A stretch of 64,000 nt of DNA from Burkholderia sp. Nafp2/4-1b (GCF_003635165.1 NZ_ML058601.1:248001-312000); one strand, 5' to 3'; counted from the first letter of the stretch, positions 1 through 9,271 are shown. Notes: generated by a model from the letters alone, not told the origin. Translations and numbers: made by a program.

Positions 1-311
1 CCGGCCTACGGCACGCGGACGCTTTACCTACTGGACAGACCACGGCACTGCCCGCCGTGCGCAGCAACGAGTGCAACGCATGGCGGCGCCTCCCTGTGCG
101 GGAGGGCAAACGGACTCGCCCGCGCGCGGCAAACCGGCACGCGGGCGGCAAGGACGTTTTGATTGTAGACGGATTCCCGGCATTCCGGCTTCGACCGGAT
201 GGCCGAGTCCGGCGGCGCCACTGGATCGGCCTGACGGCCAATTCGACCTCAAACGGCGCGCGCCGCCTTACTGTAGGGCCAACCGAATTCCATTCGCCGA
301 ACCTGTGAACT
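1..311. other. Left-edge region without a recognisable gene
   Basis: Short open frames exist on both strands but none has a recognisable domain, a convincing ribosome-binding site or conserved-looking composition. The right end holds the left arm of an inverted repeat that probably belongs to the addiction module downstream. Confidence 0.5.
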
Positions 312-344
312 ATGGTTGACATACTGCAATCCATGCCCTACAGT
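270..344. repeat. 10-bp perfect inverted repeat flanking the addiction-module start
   Basis: ACTGTAGGGC at 270-279 and its exact reverse complement GCCCTACAGT at 335-344 are separated by 55 bp. The right arm overlaps the -10 of a candidate promoter and the first toxin codons. Paired operator half-sites for autoregulation by the downstream XRE antitoxin are one reading; an mRNA hairpin across the start is another. Confidence 0.5.
316..344 (+). promoter_or_regulatory. Candidate sigma70 promoter at the start of the addiction module
   Basis: TTGACA at 316-321, a 17-bp spacer and TACAGT at 339-344. The -35 is perfect and the -10 matches 4 of 6. It overlaps the possible toxin start codons at 312 and 333, so either the real start is further downstream, a second promoter lies upstream, or the match is chance. 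Confidence 0.35.
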
Positions 345-650
345 GCCCCTACATTCAGCATCCGGACCACCGACGTCTTCGACGCGTGGTTTGCCGGCCT
401 TCAGGATCGTGTCGCGCGGCGGCGCATCCAGGCGCGCATCGACCGTCTGTCGATGGGCAACCCGGGCGACTGGAAATCCGCCGGCTCCCCCGTCGTCGAA
501 ATGCGTATCGACCACGGCCCCGGCTATCGCGTCTATTACGTGAGGCGCGGAACGATATGGGTGATCCTGCTCTGCGGCGGCGACAAGTCGACGCAACAGG
601 CGGACATCCGCGCCGCGCATGCGATGCTCGAGCGGCTTGACCTGGAGTGA
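333..650 (+). CDS. RelE/HigB-superfamily toxin (addiction module killer protein)
   Basis: A 105-residue protein of the addiction-module killer type (TIGR02683-like, RelE/ParE/HigB fold). It shows the family blocks FSIRTTDVFDAWF near the N-terminus, GPGYRVYYVRRG in the middle and LLCGGDKSTQ near the C-terminus. Members usually cleave mRNA on the ribosome and are held inactive by the partner antitoxin. The ATG at 333 is chosen because homologues begin close to the TFSIR block; an in-frame ATG at 312 would add seven residues. Neither has a clear ribosome-binding site. The stop overlaps the antitoxin start, giving the toxin-first order of HigBA modules. Family is confident; biochemical activity is inferred. 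Confidence 0.9.
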   Translation: MPYSAPTFSIRTTDVFDAWFAGLQDRVARRRIQARIDRLSMGNPGDWKSAGSPVVEMRIDHGPGYRVYYVRRGTIWVILLCGGDKSTQQADIRAAHAMLERLDLE

Positions 651-952
651 TGATGGACAAGATCAAGACCCGGCCGTGGGATTCGGCCGAACACCTGAAA
701 ACCGACGACGACATGGCCGACTATTTCGAGGCCTGTCTGCAGGAAGCCGGCGACGACCCGACCTTCATCGCGCATGCGCTCGGCGTGATCGCCCGCGCAC
801 GCGGCATGTCGCAGGTCGCGCGCGACGCAGGCCTGTCGCGCGAAGGGCTGTACAAGGCGCTGTCGCACGACGGCAATCCGAGCTTCGGCACGATCCTGAA
901 GGTGATCAAGGCGCTCGGCCTGCAACTGCATGGCGCGAAGGCGCACGCGTGA
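650..952 (+). CDS. XRE-family antitoxin of the addiction module
   Basis: A 100-residue antidote protein (TIGR02684-like). Its second half is a Cro/C1-type helix-turn-helix: ARGMSQVARDAGLSREGLYKAL followed by the family segment NPSFGTILKVIKALGLQL, which fits DNA binding and autorepression. The ATG at 650 overlaps the toxin stop codon in a TGATG arrangement, implying translational coupling; GTG at 647 and ATG at 653 are alternatives. By family behaviour it neutralises the upstream toxin and represses the operon, perhaps through the inverted repeat at 270-344. Confidence 0.9.
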   Translation: MMDKIKTRPWDSAEHLKTDDDMADYFEACLQEAGDDPTFIAHALGVIARARGMSQVARDAGLSREGLYKALSHDGNPSFGTILKVIKALGLQLHGAKAHA

Positions 953-1045
953 CGCAACGGCGCGCAACGGCGAGCGATGTGCGCAACGAGTGCAGGAAGT
1001 GCAATAAACGCAACCGGTGCAACGTGCGCGATGGCCGCGGCCGCG

Positions 1046-2332
1046 TCAATGCAGCCATCCGCTCGCCCAGCGCGGCACCAGCGACACCAGATACAGCCCG
1101 AGCCCGATCAGCCCGCCGACCAGCGTGCCGTTGATGCGGATGTACTGCAGGTCCTTGCCGATGTTCAGCTCGATCTGCCGCGACATTTCACGCGCATCCC
1201 AGTTGCGCACCGTATCGCGAATGTGACGCATCAGGAAATCCGCGAAATCCGGCGCCATCTCGTGCACGGCCTTCTCGATGTGCTCGTTCAGCGACGCCCG
1301 CAACGCCGGGCTCTGGGCGAGCCGCGCACCGAGCCACCCGCCGAGCGTCGCGGCCTGCCGGTGCAGTGCCGAATCGGGTCGCGCAAGATCGGCCTTCAGC
1401 CATGCGCGCAACTGGTCCCACAGATCGCGCACGTACTCGTTGAATGCGTCGCCATCGCGGATGTAGCGCTTGATCTCTTCGCCCTTCTCGATGAACGCCG
1501 GGTCATGCTTCAGCCGCTCGGTGAGCCGCACGACGGTGCGATCGAAACGCTGCCGCAGTTCGTGTTCGGGGTCGGCCGCCACGCCCTCGAGCACGCGGCT
1601 CACCGCGCTCGCCAGCATGCGCGCGCCGTTCTCGCCGAACCACTGCGTCGGCATGATCTTCTCGACCTTCGGGTATTGCGTCTTCAGCCACTCGACGATG
1701 AAGCCCGCGATCACCTCGCGGTTCTCTTCCTTGTCGAGCACGTCGACCACCTGTTCGATCGCATCGTCGAGCAGCGTCTGGTGGCGGCCGTCCTTCGTCA
1801 GCGTATCGAGGATCGCACCGGCCGATTGCGACAGGTCGATCCGGCCGATCACCGCACGAAACGCATCGTGAACGAACGACTGGATCCGCGCGTCGTCGGT
1901 CATGTCGAGCGCGAAGCTCATCAGCTTCGTCACGTAGCTGCCGAGCGCCTCGGTGTTCGCCGGTTCGCCGAGCCACGCGCCGAGCTTCTGCGCGGGGTCG
2001 TGCTGGCGGATCTGCGCGGCGAGCGCGTCGGGGCCGAGGAATTTCTCGCGCACGAACACCGCGAGGTTGTCCGCGATCTTGTCCTTGTTCTTCGGGATGA
2101 TCTCGGTGTGGCGCGACACGAACGGGATCGGCACGCGGCGGAACAGCGCGACGACCGCGAACCAGTCGGCGAGTGCGCCGACCATCGCGGCCTCGGCCAC
2201 CGCCTTGAAACCGTCGACCCACGGGCCGCGCGGCAGCAGGATCGTCGTGACGAATACCGCGACCGCGGCCAGCAGCAGCCAGAGCGCGCGGCGCTTGCTG
2301 TGTTTCAGTTCGAGGGCTTTGTCTGGCGTCAT
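1046..2332 (-). CDS. DUF445 family membrane protein
   Basis: A 428-residue protein of the DUF445 family. A hydrophobic segment (about residues 13-35) is followed by the family signature AMVGALADWFAVVALFR with RVPIPFVSRHTEIIP. A long charged, helical middle region follows, and a second hydrophobic segment (GTLVGGLIGLGLYLVSL) lies at the C-terminus. The ATG at 2332 begins MTPDKALEL, directly before the conserved N-terminal helix; the frame stays open upstream but without family similarity. The molecular function of DUF445 proteins is poorly known. It does not look functionally tied to the neighbouring catabolic operon. Confidence 0.85.
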   Translation of the reverse strand: MTPDKALELKHSKRRALWLLLAAVAVFVTTILLPRGPWVDGFKAVAEAAMVGALADWFAVVALFRRVPIPFVSRHTEIIPKNKDKIADNLAVFVREKFLGPDALAAQIRQHDPAQKLGAWLGEPANTEALGSYVTKLMSFALDMTDDARIQSFVHDAFRAVIGRIDLSQSAGAILDTLTKDGRHQTLLDDAIEQVVDVLDKEENREVIAGFIVEWLKTQYPKVEKIMPTQWFGENGARMLASAVSRVLEGVAADPEHELRQRFDRTVVRLTERLKHDPAFIEKGEEIKRYIRDGDAFNEYVRDLWDQLRAWLKADLARPDSALHRQAATLGGWLGARLAQSPALRASLNEHIEKAVHEMAPDFADFLMRHIRDTVRNWDAREMSRQIELNIGKDLQYIRINGTLVGGLIGLGLYLVSLVPRWASGWLH

Positions 2333-2513
2333 GGGCGACCGGTGAAACGGCAATGCCGCTAATATGCACCGATCGCCGGCCCGCGACAAACCCGCGCGCA
2401 TTGCACGCGCCGGGGATGTTGTCCAGGAAGGGGTTCCGGCATTTCCAGCCATGTTCGCCGTGCGTCGGCCGCCGGCACGAACCCGGCCACGCAGGCCGCG
2501 CTCGCGCACTGCG

Positions 2514-3734
2514 TCAGAGGAATGTCTTCAGGTTCACCGCCGGATCGGCGAGCTTCACCGGATCGGGCACCGCGCCCGCCGCGATCACCCGACGCGACGC
2601 GCCGATGTCGCGCCCCAGGTTCGCCGCGGCCACCGCCACGATCTTCCCGTCGTCGCCCAGACCGAACACCGTGAACGGCCCGCTCGCCGGATCGCCGCGC
2701 ACGACCGTCGTGCGCTCGCTGCCGAACAGCCCGAGCATCTGCAGGTTGCAGTCGTACTGATCGGACCACAGCCACGGCAGCTCGGCATAGGCTTCGTCCG
2801 CGCCGAGCAGGTTCGCGGCCGCGACGGCCGGCTGGTTTTCCGCGACCTGCCACGACTCGATCCGCACGTGACGCCCGAGCAGCGGATTGAAGTGCATCGT
2901 CACCTCGCCCGTCGCGAAGATCGCGCGATCGGACGTGCGGCAGCCCGCATCGACACGGATCCCGTTGTCGACCTCGAGCCCGGCGGCCTGAGCGAGTTCG
3001 ACATTGGGCACGACGCCGATGCCGACCACGACGATATCGGCCTGCACGTCACCACGATCGGTCTCGACGATCGCACCGCCGCCCGGCGCGCGGCGAATCG
3101 CGCGCGGCAGCGTCGCCATCCGAAAGCTCACGCCGCGCGCGTCGTGCAGTTGCCGCGCATACGCACCGACGACTTCCGGCAGCGCACGCTGCAGCAAACG
3201 CGGCGCCGGGTCGATCACCGTCACGTCGCAACCGAGCTGGCGCGCGGACGCCGCCACTTCAAGGCCGATGAAGCCGCCGCCGAGCACCGCCACGCGACAC
3301 CCCGGCGCGAGCCGCGCACGCAACGCGCGCGCATCGGCAACGGTCCGCACGTAATGCGGGACGACGCCTTCGTCGACCGGCCCGCCGAACGTACGCACGC
3401 GCGACCCCGTCGCGAGCACCAGCTTCGCGTACGGCAACGTCGCGCCGTCGTCGAGCCGCACGCGCTGCGCATCGCGCTCGATCGCGTCGACGCGCATGCC
3501 GAGCCGCAACTCGATGCGTTGCGCGTCGTACCACGCGGCATCGCGAATGAAAGCACGCTGCTCGCCGCCCTCGCTCAACAGCGCATCCTTCGACAGCGCG
3601 GGCCGATCGTACGGCAGCTCGCGCTCCTCGCCGATCATCACGATGCGCGCGGCGGCGTCGCGCGCGCGCAGCGCCTCGGCCGTGCGCCGCGCCGCGTGGC
3701 CGGCGCCGACGATCACGAACGGGTCAGTCGACAT
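2514..3734 (-). CDS. andAa: Anthranilate 1,2-dioxygenase, ferredoxin reductase component
   Basis: A 406-residue FAD/NAD(P)H oxidoreductase of the rubredoxin/ferredoxin reductase type. The N-terminal FAD motif is VIVGAGHAARRTAEAL, a second dinucleotide motif VAVLGGGFIGLEVAASA lies near residue 150, and the FAD-contacting segment IFATGEV is present. It passes electrons from NADH to the Rieske ferredoxin AndAb. Its start overlaps the ferredoxin stop by 11 bp, and it is last in the order andAc-andAd-andAb-andAa known from B. cepacia DBO1. The C-terminal reductase domain seems complete. Confidence 0.92.
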   Translation of the reverse strand: MSTDPFVIVGAGHAARRTAEALRARDAAARIVMIGEERELPYDRPALSKDALLSEGGEQRAFIRDAAWYDAQRIELRLGMRVDAIERDAQRVRLDDGATLPYAKLVLATGSRVRTFGGPVDEGVVPHYVRTVADARALRARLAPGCRVAVLGGGFIGLEVAASARQLGCDVTVIDPAPRLLQRALPEVVGAYARQLHDARGVSFRMATLPRAIRRAPGGGAIVETDRGDVQADIVVVGIGVVPNVELAQAAGLEVDNGIRVDAGCRTSDRAIFATGEVTMHFNPLLGRHVRIESWQVAENQPAVAAANLLGADEAYAELPWLWSDQYDCNLQMLGLFGSERTTVVRGDPASGPFTVFGLGDDGKIVAVAAANLGRDIGASRRVIAAGAVPDPVKLADPAVNLKTFL

Positions 3735-4050
3735 TGACTTCCACCTGCCCGTCGACGATCCGGATCGGATAGACCCGCACCGGCTCGGTGATCGGCGCGC
3801 ATTTCGGCGCGCCCGTGCGAATGTCGATCAGCCCCTGGTGCAGCGGGCATTCGACGCAGCCGTCCTCCACATAGCCCTCGGACAAGCGCGCGTGACCGTG
3901 CGAACAGAGGTCGTGCATCGCGAACAGTTCGTCGCCGATCCGGAACACCGCGATCGGCTTCTGGCCAGCGACCCGCGCCGCCGGTTCGTCTTCGGAGAAT
4001 TCGTCGAATGCGCCCAGCGGATGCCATTGCGCGAGCGTAGCTTCAGTCAT
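3724..4050 (-). CDS. andAb: Anthranilate 1,2-dioxygenase, Rieske ferredoxin component
   Basis: A 108-residue Rieske-type [2Fe-2S] ferredoxin. The cluster ligands are visible as C49-S-H51 and C68-P-L-H71 in the usual CxH...CxxH spacing. It shuttles electrons between AndAa and the oxygenase. The ATG at 4050 begins MTEATLAQWHP. It lies 26 bp after the small oxygenase subunit and overlaps andAa. A separate ferredoxin makes this a three-component system, unlike the two-component AntABC enzymes. Confidence 0.93.
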   Translation of the reverse strand: MTEATLAQWHPLGAFDEFSEDEPAARVAGQKPIAVFRIGDELFAMHDLCSHGHARLSEGYVEDGCVECPLHQGLIDIRTGAPKCAPITEPVRVYPIRIVDGQVEVNVD

Positions 4051-4076
4051 GTCGATTCCTTGCTTCGTCAGATCGG

Positions 4077-4562
4077 TCAGATCGGGGTCGCGAGCAGCGT
4101 CTGCACGCGCGACGTGTCGTAGATCACGCGCTTGGTCTTGTAGCGCAGCCCGTCGGGCGTGCGCACGACCGTGTCGTAATACTTGCCGGCCTGGTACACG
4201 TTCGATTCGCCGTTGCTGCGCGTCTGCACGACGACGTAGTTGCTCTCGGTATCGATCTCGCCGTCGCGCTGCGCGACGATCGTGAGGCCCGACGTCATGT
4301 GCCGGTACGTATGTTCCTCGAAGATGTTCGCGTGCCGCAGCGACACCACGCGGTCGCGCAGCATCCGCTGGTTCGTGCAGTGCACGATCCCGACCGGCAG
4401 CCCGAGATCGGCGTTCTCCTTCGGCACGATCTCGTACGTGCAGTCCTCGGTGAACATCTCCGGCCAGTGTTCGAGCCGGTCGTTGTCGAGATGGCCGATG
4501 TAGCGGTTCTGCAGCATGTAAATCTCGAACCACGTCTTCATGTCTTCCGTGAGGTTTTCCAT
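4077..4562 (-). CDS. andAd: Anthranilate 1,2-dioxygenase, small (beta) oxygenase subunit
   Basis: A 161-residue ring-hydroxylating dioxygenase beta subunit (SnoaL-like fold), the usual length for the family. Recognisable segments are NRYIGHLDNDRLEHWPEMFTEDCTYEI, RMLRDRVVSLRHANIFEEH and HMTSGLTIV. The beta subunit is structural and completes the alpha/beta oxygenase with AndAc. The ATG at 4562 is 17 bp after the andAc stop, so the two are co-transcribed. Confidence 0.92.
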   Translation of the reverse strand: MENLTEDMKTWFEIYMLQNRYIGHLDNDRLEHWPEMFTEDCTYEIVPKENADLGLPVGIVHCTNQRMLRDRVVSLRHANIFEEHTYRHMTSGLTIVAQRDGEIDTESNYVVVQTRSNGESNVYQAGKYYDTVVRTPDGLRYKTKRVIYDTSRVQTLLATPI

Positions 4563-4579
4563 CGTTCCGTGCTCCCGCT

Positions 4580-5851
4580 TCAATAGCCCATCAGCTTCTG
4601 ATAACCGACCCAGAACTTGCGGATCAGGCTTTCGGTGATCACCGTGTCCTGCTGGTCCGGATTGCCGCGCGACATCTCGATCACCGACGTCGCATCCGCA
4701 TCGCGCACCGTGCCGCGCTGCACGAGCTCGGTCGCCTCGGTGTCTTCCATCGAGATATAGCCGGCCGGCCCGACCAGGTTCGCCTGCTTGATGCGCAGCG
4801 CGCGCAGCTCGGGCGTGTCGTCCGCGTAGCCGAAGAAGTGAAAGATCAGCTCGAAGTTGTCCGGCCCCTTCGGCAGGATCTGGCGTGCGACCAGCGTGTT
4901 GTGGATCTGCTGGATCACGAGCTGCGGGAAGATCGGCTGGATGTGGTTCGTGCAGTCCTCGTCGTATTCCGACACGAGATCGAGGATCGATTCGTCTTCC
5001 AGATGGAAGCCCTCGTCGAACGAGCGGATGTTCTGCTGCTTGTACGCGGCCGACGTGTCGTCGCCCGTCTTCGTCACCGTGATGATGCTGTGCAGCCCGT
5101 GGTTCGCATCCGGAATCGAGCGCGCCTTCATCCCGACGCGGAAGATGTTGAAGGTCGTATGGAACAGGTGCAGCATGCTCGCGTGATACGGATCCTTCAC
5201 GTTCTCCATGTACAGCTTCCAGTTCGACTTCGAATACTGGCGCGTGCAGCCGAGATACTCGATCGGCTTGTGGAAGATCCGGTCGATCCACGGGCGCATC
5301 TGCTCGCCGAGATAGTCGGGCAGCGGCGCGACTTCATCGCTGAAGGTCGCGAACACGAGCCCGCGATAGCTGTCGACGCGCAGCTTGCGCAGCCCGTGCT
5401 GCTTCGGGTCGAAATCGGCCGGCATCCCGGTCATCCCCTTCTGGCCGCGCCGGAACGGCACGCCGAGCAGGTTGCCCTGGTTGTCGAAGCTCCACTGGTG
5501 ATAGACGCACGTGTGCGAGCTCGCGTTGCCGCGCGACTTGCGGCACACCTGCGCGCCGCGGTGCGCGCAGCGGTTCACCCACGCGGACAGCGCGCCGTCC
5601 TCAGTGCGCGTGACGACGACCGGCGTGTCGCCGACGAACGTGCTCTTGAAGTCGCCGGCGTTCGGGATTTCCGCTTCCAGCGCGACGAAGTTCCACGTCG
5701 GCCCGCGGAAGATGCGTTCCTGCTCGCGATCGTAGACCGCGCGCGAGCTGAACACCTTGTACGGCACGCGCGAGCCGTCGTCGTGCGGAAAGTGCACGTC
5801 GGATGCGTCGTCGCGCGCGGCGAATACGACGGGCGATTCTGTCTGCTCCAT
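4580..5851 (-). CDS. andAc: Anthranilate 1,2-dioxygenase, large (alpha) oxygenase subunit
   Basis: A 423-residue aromatic ring-hydroxylating dioxygenase alpha subunit. Rieske ligands are C95, H97, C115 and H118. The mononuclear iron site is represented by the segment ENVKDPYHASMLH. The enzyme dihydroxylates anthranilate to catechol with loss of ammonia and CO2. The ATG at 5851 is preceded by AAGGAG eight bases upstream, so it is preferred to an in-frame start 36 bases earlier. It is the first gene of the andAcAdAbAa operon, divergent from andR. Orthology to the B. cepacia DBO1 system rests on gene order, the AraC regulator and subunit make-up. Confidence 0.94.
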   Translation of the reverse strand: MEQTESPVVFAARDDASDVHFPHDDGSRVPYKVFSSRAVYDREQERIFRGPTWNFVALEAEIPNAGDFKSTFVGDTPVVVTRTEDGALSAWVNRCAHRGAQVCRKSRGNASSHTCVYHQWSFDNQGNLLGVPFRRGQKGMTGMPADFDPKQHGLRKLRVDSYRGLVFATFSDEVAPLPDYLGEQMRPWIDRIFHKPIEYLGCTRQYSKSNWKLYMENVKDPYHASMLHLFHTTFNIFRVGMKARSIPDANHGLHSIITVTKTGDDTSAAYKQQNIRSFDEGFHLEDESILDLVSEYDEDCTNHIQPIFPQLVIQQIHNTLVARQILPKGPDNFELIFHFFGYADDTPELRALRIKQANLVGPAGYISMEDTEATELVQRGTVRDADATSVIEMSRGNPDQQDTVITESLIRKFWVGYQKLMGY

Positions 5852-5921
5852 GTCGGACTCCTTGTGGTTCCGGTTCGTTGATTGCATGGAGCCGATTTTT
5901 GAAAAGCTAATATTCGGCGTC

Positions 5922-5966
5922 TATCCGGAAAGTGCGATTGCGGCGGTGCAATATCCACTTTCGGCG
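5922..5966 (-). promoter_or_regulatory. Candidate AndR half-sites upstream of andAc
   Basis: On the minus strand two 15-mers fit the XylS/BenR half-site pattern TGCA-N6-GGNTA: CGCC-GAAAGT-GGATA (5966 to 5952) and CGCA-CTTTCC-GGATA (5936 to 5922). They are direct repeats 30 bp apart, about 70-115 bp upstream of andAc. A 7-bp inverted repeat (GAAAGTG 5928-5934, CACTTTC 5956-5962) lies in the same stretch. Binding by AndR is inferred from family and position. Confidence 0.5.
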
Positions 5967-6055
5967 GATTTCTGCGCTAGCATGGCGACACAAGCGACCC
6001 CGCGCACGATCGCGACCCATTCGTCCGATCGAAGCGCGCGTCCACACCAAGGCCG

Positions 6056-7021
6056 ATGCCCATGTCCCCAACGTCGTTCGAGCCGCTCGCGCTGCGCGCG
6101 CACCGGCTGTTCGAATCCCGCGATCTCGACGAGACGCGCGAGCGGATCTCGCGCGTGATGCAGCCGCACGCGCTGCTGCCGAGCGGCCGCGTGCACGGCG
6201 CATCGCACATGGATTTCGTCCGGCTCGGCGGCCTTGGCATCGGCACCATCGCATTCGGCGACGCGATGCGCGTGCAGGTCGACGCCGTCGACGGCTATTA
6301 CCTGCTGATGTTCTGCCTGTCCGGGCAGGCCGAAGTGCACGCGATGGGGCGCCGGCTCGGCGTCGACGGGCAGACGGGCGTGCTGTGCGCGCCCGGCGAG
6401 CGTTTCGACGCGGTGCTGTCCGCCGACTGCGAGCAGTTCGTGCTGCGCATCGACGCGGCGACCGTCGGCTCGCTGACCGGCGACCCGCGCGCGACGCTCG
6501 ACCCCGTGCTGCACATGAGCGACGCCGCGCTCGCCGCGTGGCGCCAGCAGTTGATGCTCGTCGCCCGCTCGCCCGAATTGCTCGAACGCGCGAACGCCAA
6601 TCCGCGCGTCGCGTCGCAGCTCGAGCACCTGCTGATCGACCTGCTGATCGAAGGCCACCCGCCGTCGGTGCTGCAGCGCTCGCGCCACGACCCGGCGCCG
6701 GGCTTCGTGCGCCGCGCACAGGAGTTCATCGCCGCCCACTATGCGCAGCCGCTGCAACTCGCCGATATCGTCCGGGCCGCCAACGTGCCGGAGCGGACGC
6801 TGCGCGACGCGTTCCTGCAGTTCCGCGGGATGAGCCCGATGCAATACCTGCGCGCGACGCGGCTCGAGCATGCGCGGGAATGGCTGCGCGAGCCCGGATC
6901 CGCGCGGCGAATCGCCGACATCGCGCTCGATTGCGGGTTCACGCACCTCGGGCGGTTCGCGCTCGCGTATCGGGAGAAATTCGGGGAGTCGCCGTCGGAG
7001 ACGCTCGACGGGAAGCGGTAG
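6056..7021 (+). CDS. andR: AraC/XylS-family activator of anthranilate catabolism
   Basis: A 321-residue regulator. The N-terminal half (about residues 30-200) is an AraC-binding-like cupin domain, and the C-terminal 100 residues carry two helix-turn-helix units, including [22 protein letters not shown] and [30 protein letters not shown]. It is transcribed divergently from andAc, as in B. cepacia DBO1, and is expected to activate the and operon with anthranilate as inducer. The start at 6056 has an alternative ATG two codons later. Regulation of andA is inferred from position and family. Confidence 0.88.
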   Translation: MPMSPTSFEPLALRAHRLFESRDLDETRERISRVMQPHALLPSGRVHGASHMDFVRLGGLGIGTIAFGDAMRVQVDAVDGYYLLMFCLSGQAEVHAMGRRLGVDGQTGVLCAPGERFDAVLSADCEQFVLRIDAATVGSLTGDPRATLDPVLHMSDAALAAWRQQLMLVARSPELLERANANPRVASQLEHLLIDLLIEGHPPSVLQRSRHDPAPGFVRRAQEFIAAHYAQPLQLADIVRAANVPERTLRDAFLQFRGMSPMQYLRATRLEHAREWLREPGSARRIADIALDCGFTHLGRFALAYREKFGESPSETLDGKR

Positions 7022-7119
7022 GCATGTCCCCGGCAAATCGCATCGCGTCGCCCTTTCCGCATTGGGCTGGGCGCGCCGAATCCGACCGTTAGTTGCAGTT
7101 CATCCGCAAGCAATCATCC

Positions 7120-8010
7120 CTACACCACCGGCACGATCATCTCCCGCGCAATCGCGCAGAACGCCGTCGTCGCCGCGCTTTCGCCGTGCAGCCGGCGGCT
7201 CATGATGATCGGCGACGTCGCCGTCGGTTCCGGCAGCCGCCGGTAGACGACGCCCTTCACCCGCACGCCCTCCACGCTTTCCGGCACCAGCGACACGCCC
7301 ACCTGCGCGGCGACGAGCCCGAGCGCCGTCTGCAGTTCGCGCACCTCGTGAACGGCCGCAGGCACGAGCGCGCCGTCGCGCAGCGCGGACAACTGCTGAT
7401 CGGCAAAACTCGGCCGCGGCGTGCTCGGATAGACGATCAGCGTCTCGTTCGCGATGTCCGCGAGCGTCAGCGGCCGGTCCGGATCGGCAAACGGGTGCCC
7501 GGCCGGCAGCGCCGCGATCAGCTTTTCCTCGATCAGCGCCTCGCGCACGAGCTGGTCGTCGTCGAAGCGCAGGCGCCCGAAGCCGACGTCGATCCGCCCG
7601 CCCTTCAGCGCCCCCAGCTGCTCGAGCGTGAACATTTCGATCAGCGACAGCTCGACGGCCGGCTGCGCCTCGCGAAACGCGCGAATCACGTCCGGCAGCG
7701 CGCCATATAGCGTCGACGGCACGAAGCCGATCACGATCCGCTCCGACAACTGCGCGAGCCGCCGCGTCAGCGGGCCGAGCTCGTCGGCCTGCTCAACCAC
7801 GCGCTTGGCCTGCGCATAGAACACCCGGCCCGCGTCGGTCAGTTTCAGCGGCCGCGCGCCGCGCTCGAACAGCGGCAATCCGAGCTCGTCCTCGACCGCC
7901 TGGAGCTGGCGGCTGAGCGGCGGCTGCGTCATGTGCAGCCGCTCCGCCGCCCGCGTGATGTTCATTTCCTCCGCGACGGCGATGAAGTACCGGAGCTGGC
8001 GCAATTCCAT
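7120..8010 (-). CDS. catR: LysR-family regulator, CatR-type
   Basis: A 296-residue LysR regulator. The N-terminal winged helix contains FIAVAEEMNITRAAERLHMTQPPLSRQLQAVE, and the effector domain has the CatM/BenM-like block IVIGFVPSTLYGALPDVIRAF. CatR-type proteins sense cis,cis-muconate and activate cat genes. It is divergent from catB with 91 bp between the starts, the classical catR-catB arrangement. The gene ends 99 bp from the convergent andR stop. Confidence 0.88.
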   Translation of the reverse strand: MELRQLRYFIAVAEEMNITRAAERLHMTQPPLSRQLQAVEDELGLPLFERGARPLKLTDAGRVFYAQAKRVVEQADELGPLTRRLAQLSERIVIGFVPSTLYGALPDVIRAFREAQPAVELSLIEMFTLEQLGALKGGRIDVGFGRLRFDDDQLVREALIEEKLIAALPAGHPFADPDRPLTLADIANETLIVYPSTPRPSFADQQLSALRDGALVPAAVHEVRELQTALGLVAAQVGVSLVPESVEGVRVKGVVYRRLPEPTATSPIIMSRRLHGESAATTAFCAIAREMIVPVV

Positions 8011-8013
8011 TTC

Positions 8014-8028
8014 ATGCCTCAAAGGTAT
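8014..8028. promoter_or_regulatory. Candidate CatR recognition site
   Basis: ATGC-CTCAAAG-GTAT, an imperfect dyad fitting the ATAC-N7-GTAT pattern of CatM/BenM/CatR sites and the LysR T-N11-A rule. It lies between catR (start 8010) and catB (start 8102). Its position suits autorepression plus activation of catB. Confidence 0.55.
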
Positions 8029-8101
8029 GGAAGTAGTCGGAAAGAGTGTTGGACGACGCCGGGCGGGAATTCCTACCATGTGCACCAACAGGAGGAATCG
8101 C

Positions 8102-9235
8102 ATGATAGCAACTGCCGCCACCATCGAACGCATCGAGACATTGCTGGTCGACGTGCCGACGATCAGGCCCCACAAACTGTCGGTCGCCACGATGAATTGC
8201 CAGACCCTGGTGCTGGTCCGCGTTCGATGCACGGACGGTATCGAAGGCGTCGGCGAGGCGACCACGATCGGCGGTCTCGCGTACGGCGAGGAGAGCCCCG
8301 AGAGCATCAAGGTCAACATCGACACCTACTTCGCGCCGCTGCTGCAAGGGATGGACGCGACGCGCCCGGGCGCCGCGATGGCGCGGGCGCGCAAGCTGTT
8401 CCAGGGCAACCGGTTCGCGAAGTGCGCGCTCGAGACCGCGCTGTTCGATGCGCAGGCGCGCCGCGTCGGCGTGCCGCTGTCCGAGCTGTTCGGCGGACGC
8501 ACGACCGACGCGGTCGACGTCGCATGGACGCTCGCGAGCGGCGACACGCAGCGCGACATCGCGGAAGCCGAGGCGATGCTCGAAGCGCGCCGCCATCGCG
8601 CGTTCAAGCTGAAGATCGGCTCGAATGCGGTCGACGACGACGTCGCGCACGTGATCGCGATCAAGCGCGTACTGGGTGATCGTGGCGACGTCCGCGTCGA
8701 CGTGAACCAGGCCTGGAGCGAAACCGATGCGATCCGCGCCGGTGCCCGGCTCGCCGAAGCCGGCGTGAGCCTCGTCGAGCAGCCGATCGCCGCGACCAAC
8801 CGTGCGGGGCTGAAACGCCTCACGCAGCTCGCGCAGATTCCGATCATGGCCGACGAAGCGCTGCACGGCCCCGTCGATGCGTTCGCGCTCGCGCAGGATC
8901 GCGCGGCCGACGTGTTCGCGGTGAAGATCGCGCAATCGGGCGGCCTGCTCGGCGCGGCGAGCGTCGCATCGATCGCGTCGGCAGCCGGCATCGACCTGTA
9001 CGGCGGCACGATGCTCGAAGGCGCGGCCGGCACGATGGCGTCCGCGCAACTGTTCAGCACGTTCGGTTCGCTGAAATGGGGCACCGAACTGTTCGGCCCG
9101 CTGCTGCTCACCGAGGAAATCCTCGTGGAGCCGCTGCGTTACGAGGATTTCAAGCTGCACCTGCCGGCCACGCCCGGCCTCGGCATCACCTTCGACTGGG
9201 CCCGCATCGAACGGATGCGACGCGACGCCCGCTGA
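8102..9235 (+). CDS. catB: Muconate cycloisomerase
   Basis: A 377-residue enolase-superfamily enzyme converting cis,cis-muconate to (+)-muconolactone. The catalytic lysine motif appears as FKLKIGS, and the metal ligands lie in DVNQAW, VEQPIA and MADEAL in the expected order. The start at 8102 is preceded by AGGAGG at 8090-8095, so an upstream in-frame ATG was not used. It is first gene of catBAC, with 36 bp to catA. Confidence 0.93.
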   Translation: MIATAATIERIETLLVDVPTIRPHKLSVATMNCQTLVLVRVRCTDGIEGVGEATTIGGLAYGEESPESIKVNIDTYFAPLLQGMDATRPGAAMARARKLFQGNRFAKCALETALFDAQARRVGVPLSELFGGRTTDAVDVAWTLASGDTQRDIAEAEAMLEARRHRAFKLKIGSNAVDDDVAHVIAIKRVLGDRGDVRVDVNQAWSETDAIRAGARLAEAGVSLVEQPIAATNRAGLKRLTQLAQIPIMADEALHGPVDAFALAQDRAADVFAVKIAQSGGLLGAASVASIASAAGIDLYGGTMLEGAAGTMASAQLFSTFGSLKWGTELFGPLLLTEEILVEPLRYEDFKLHLPATPGLGITFDWARIERMRRDAR

Positions 9236-9271
9236 CCCCACACGACACGACAACCGAAACCGGAGACACAG

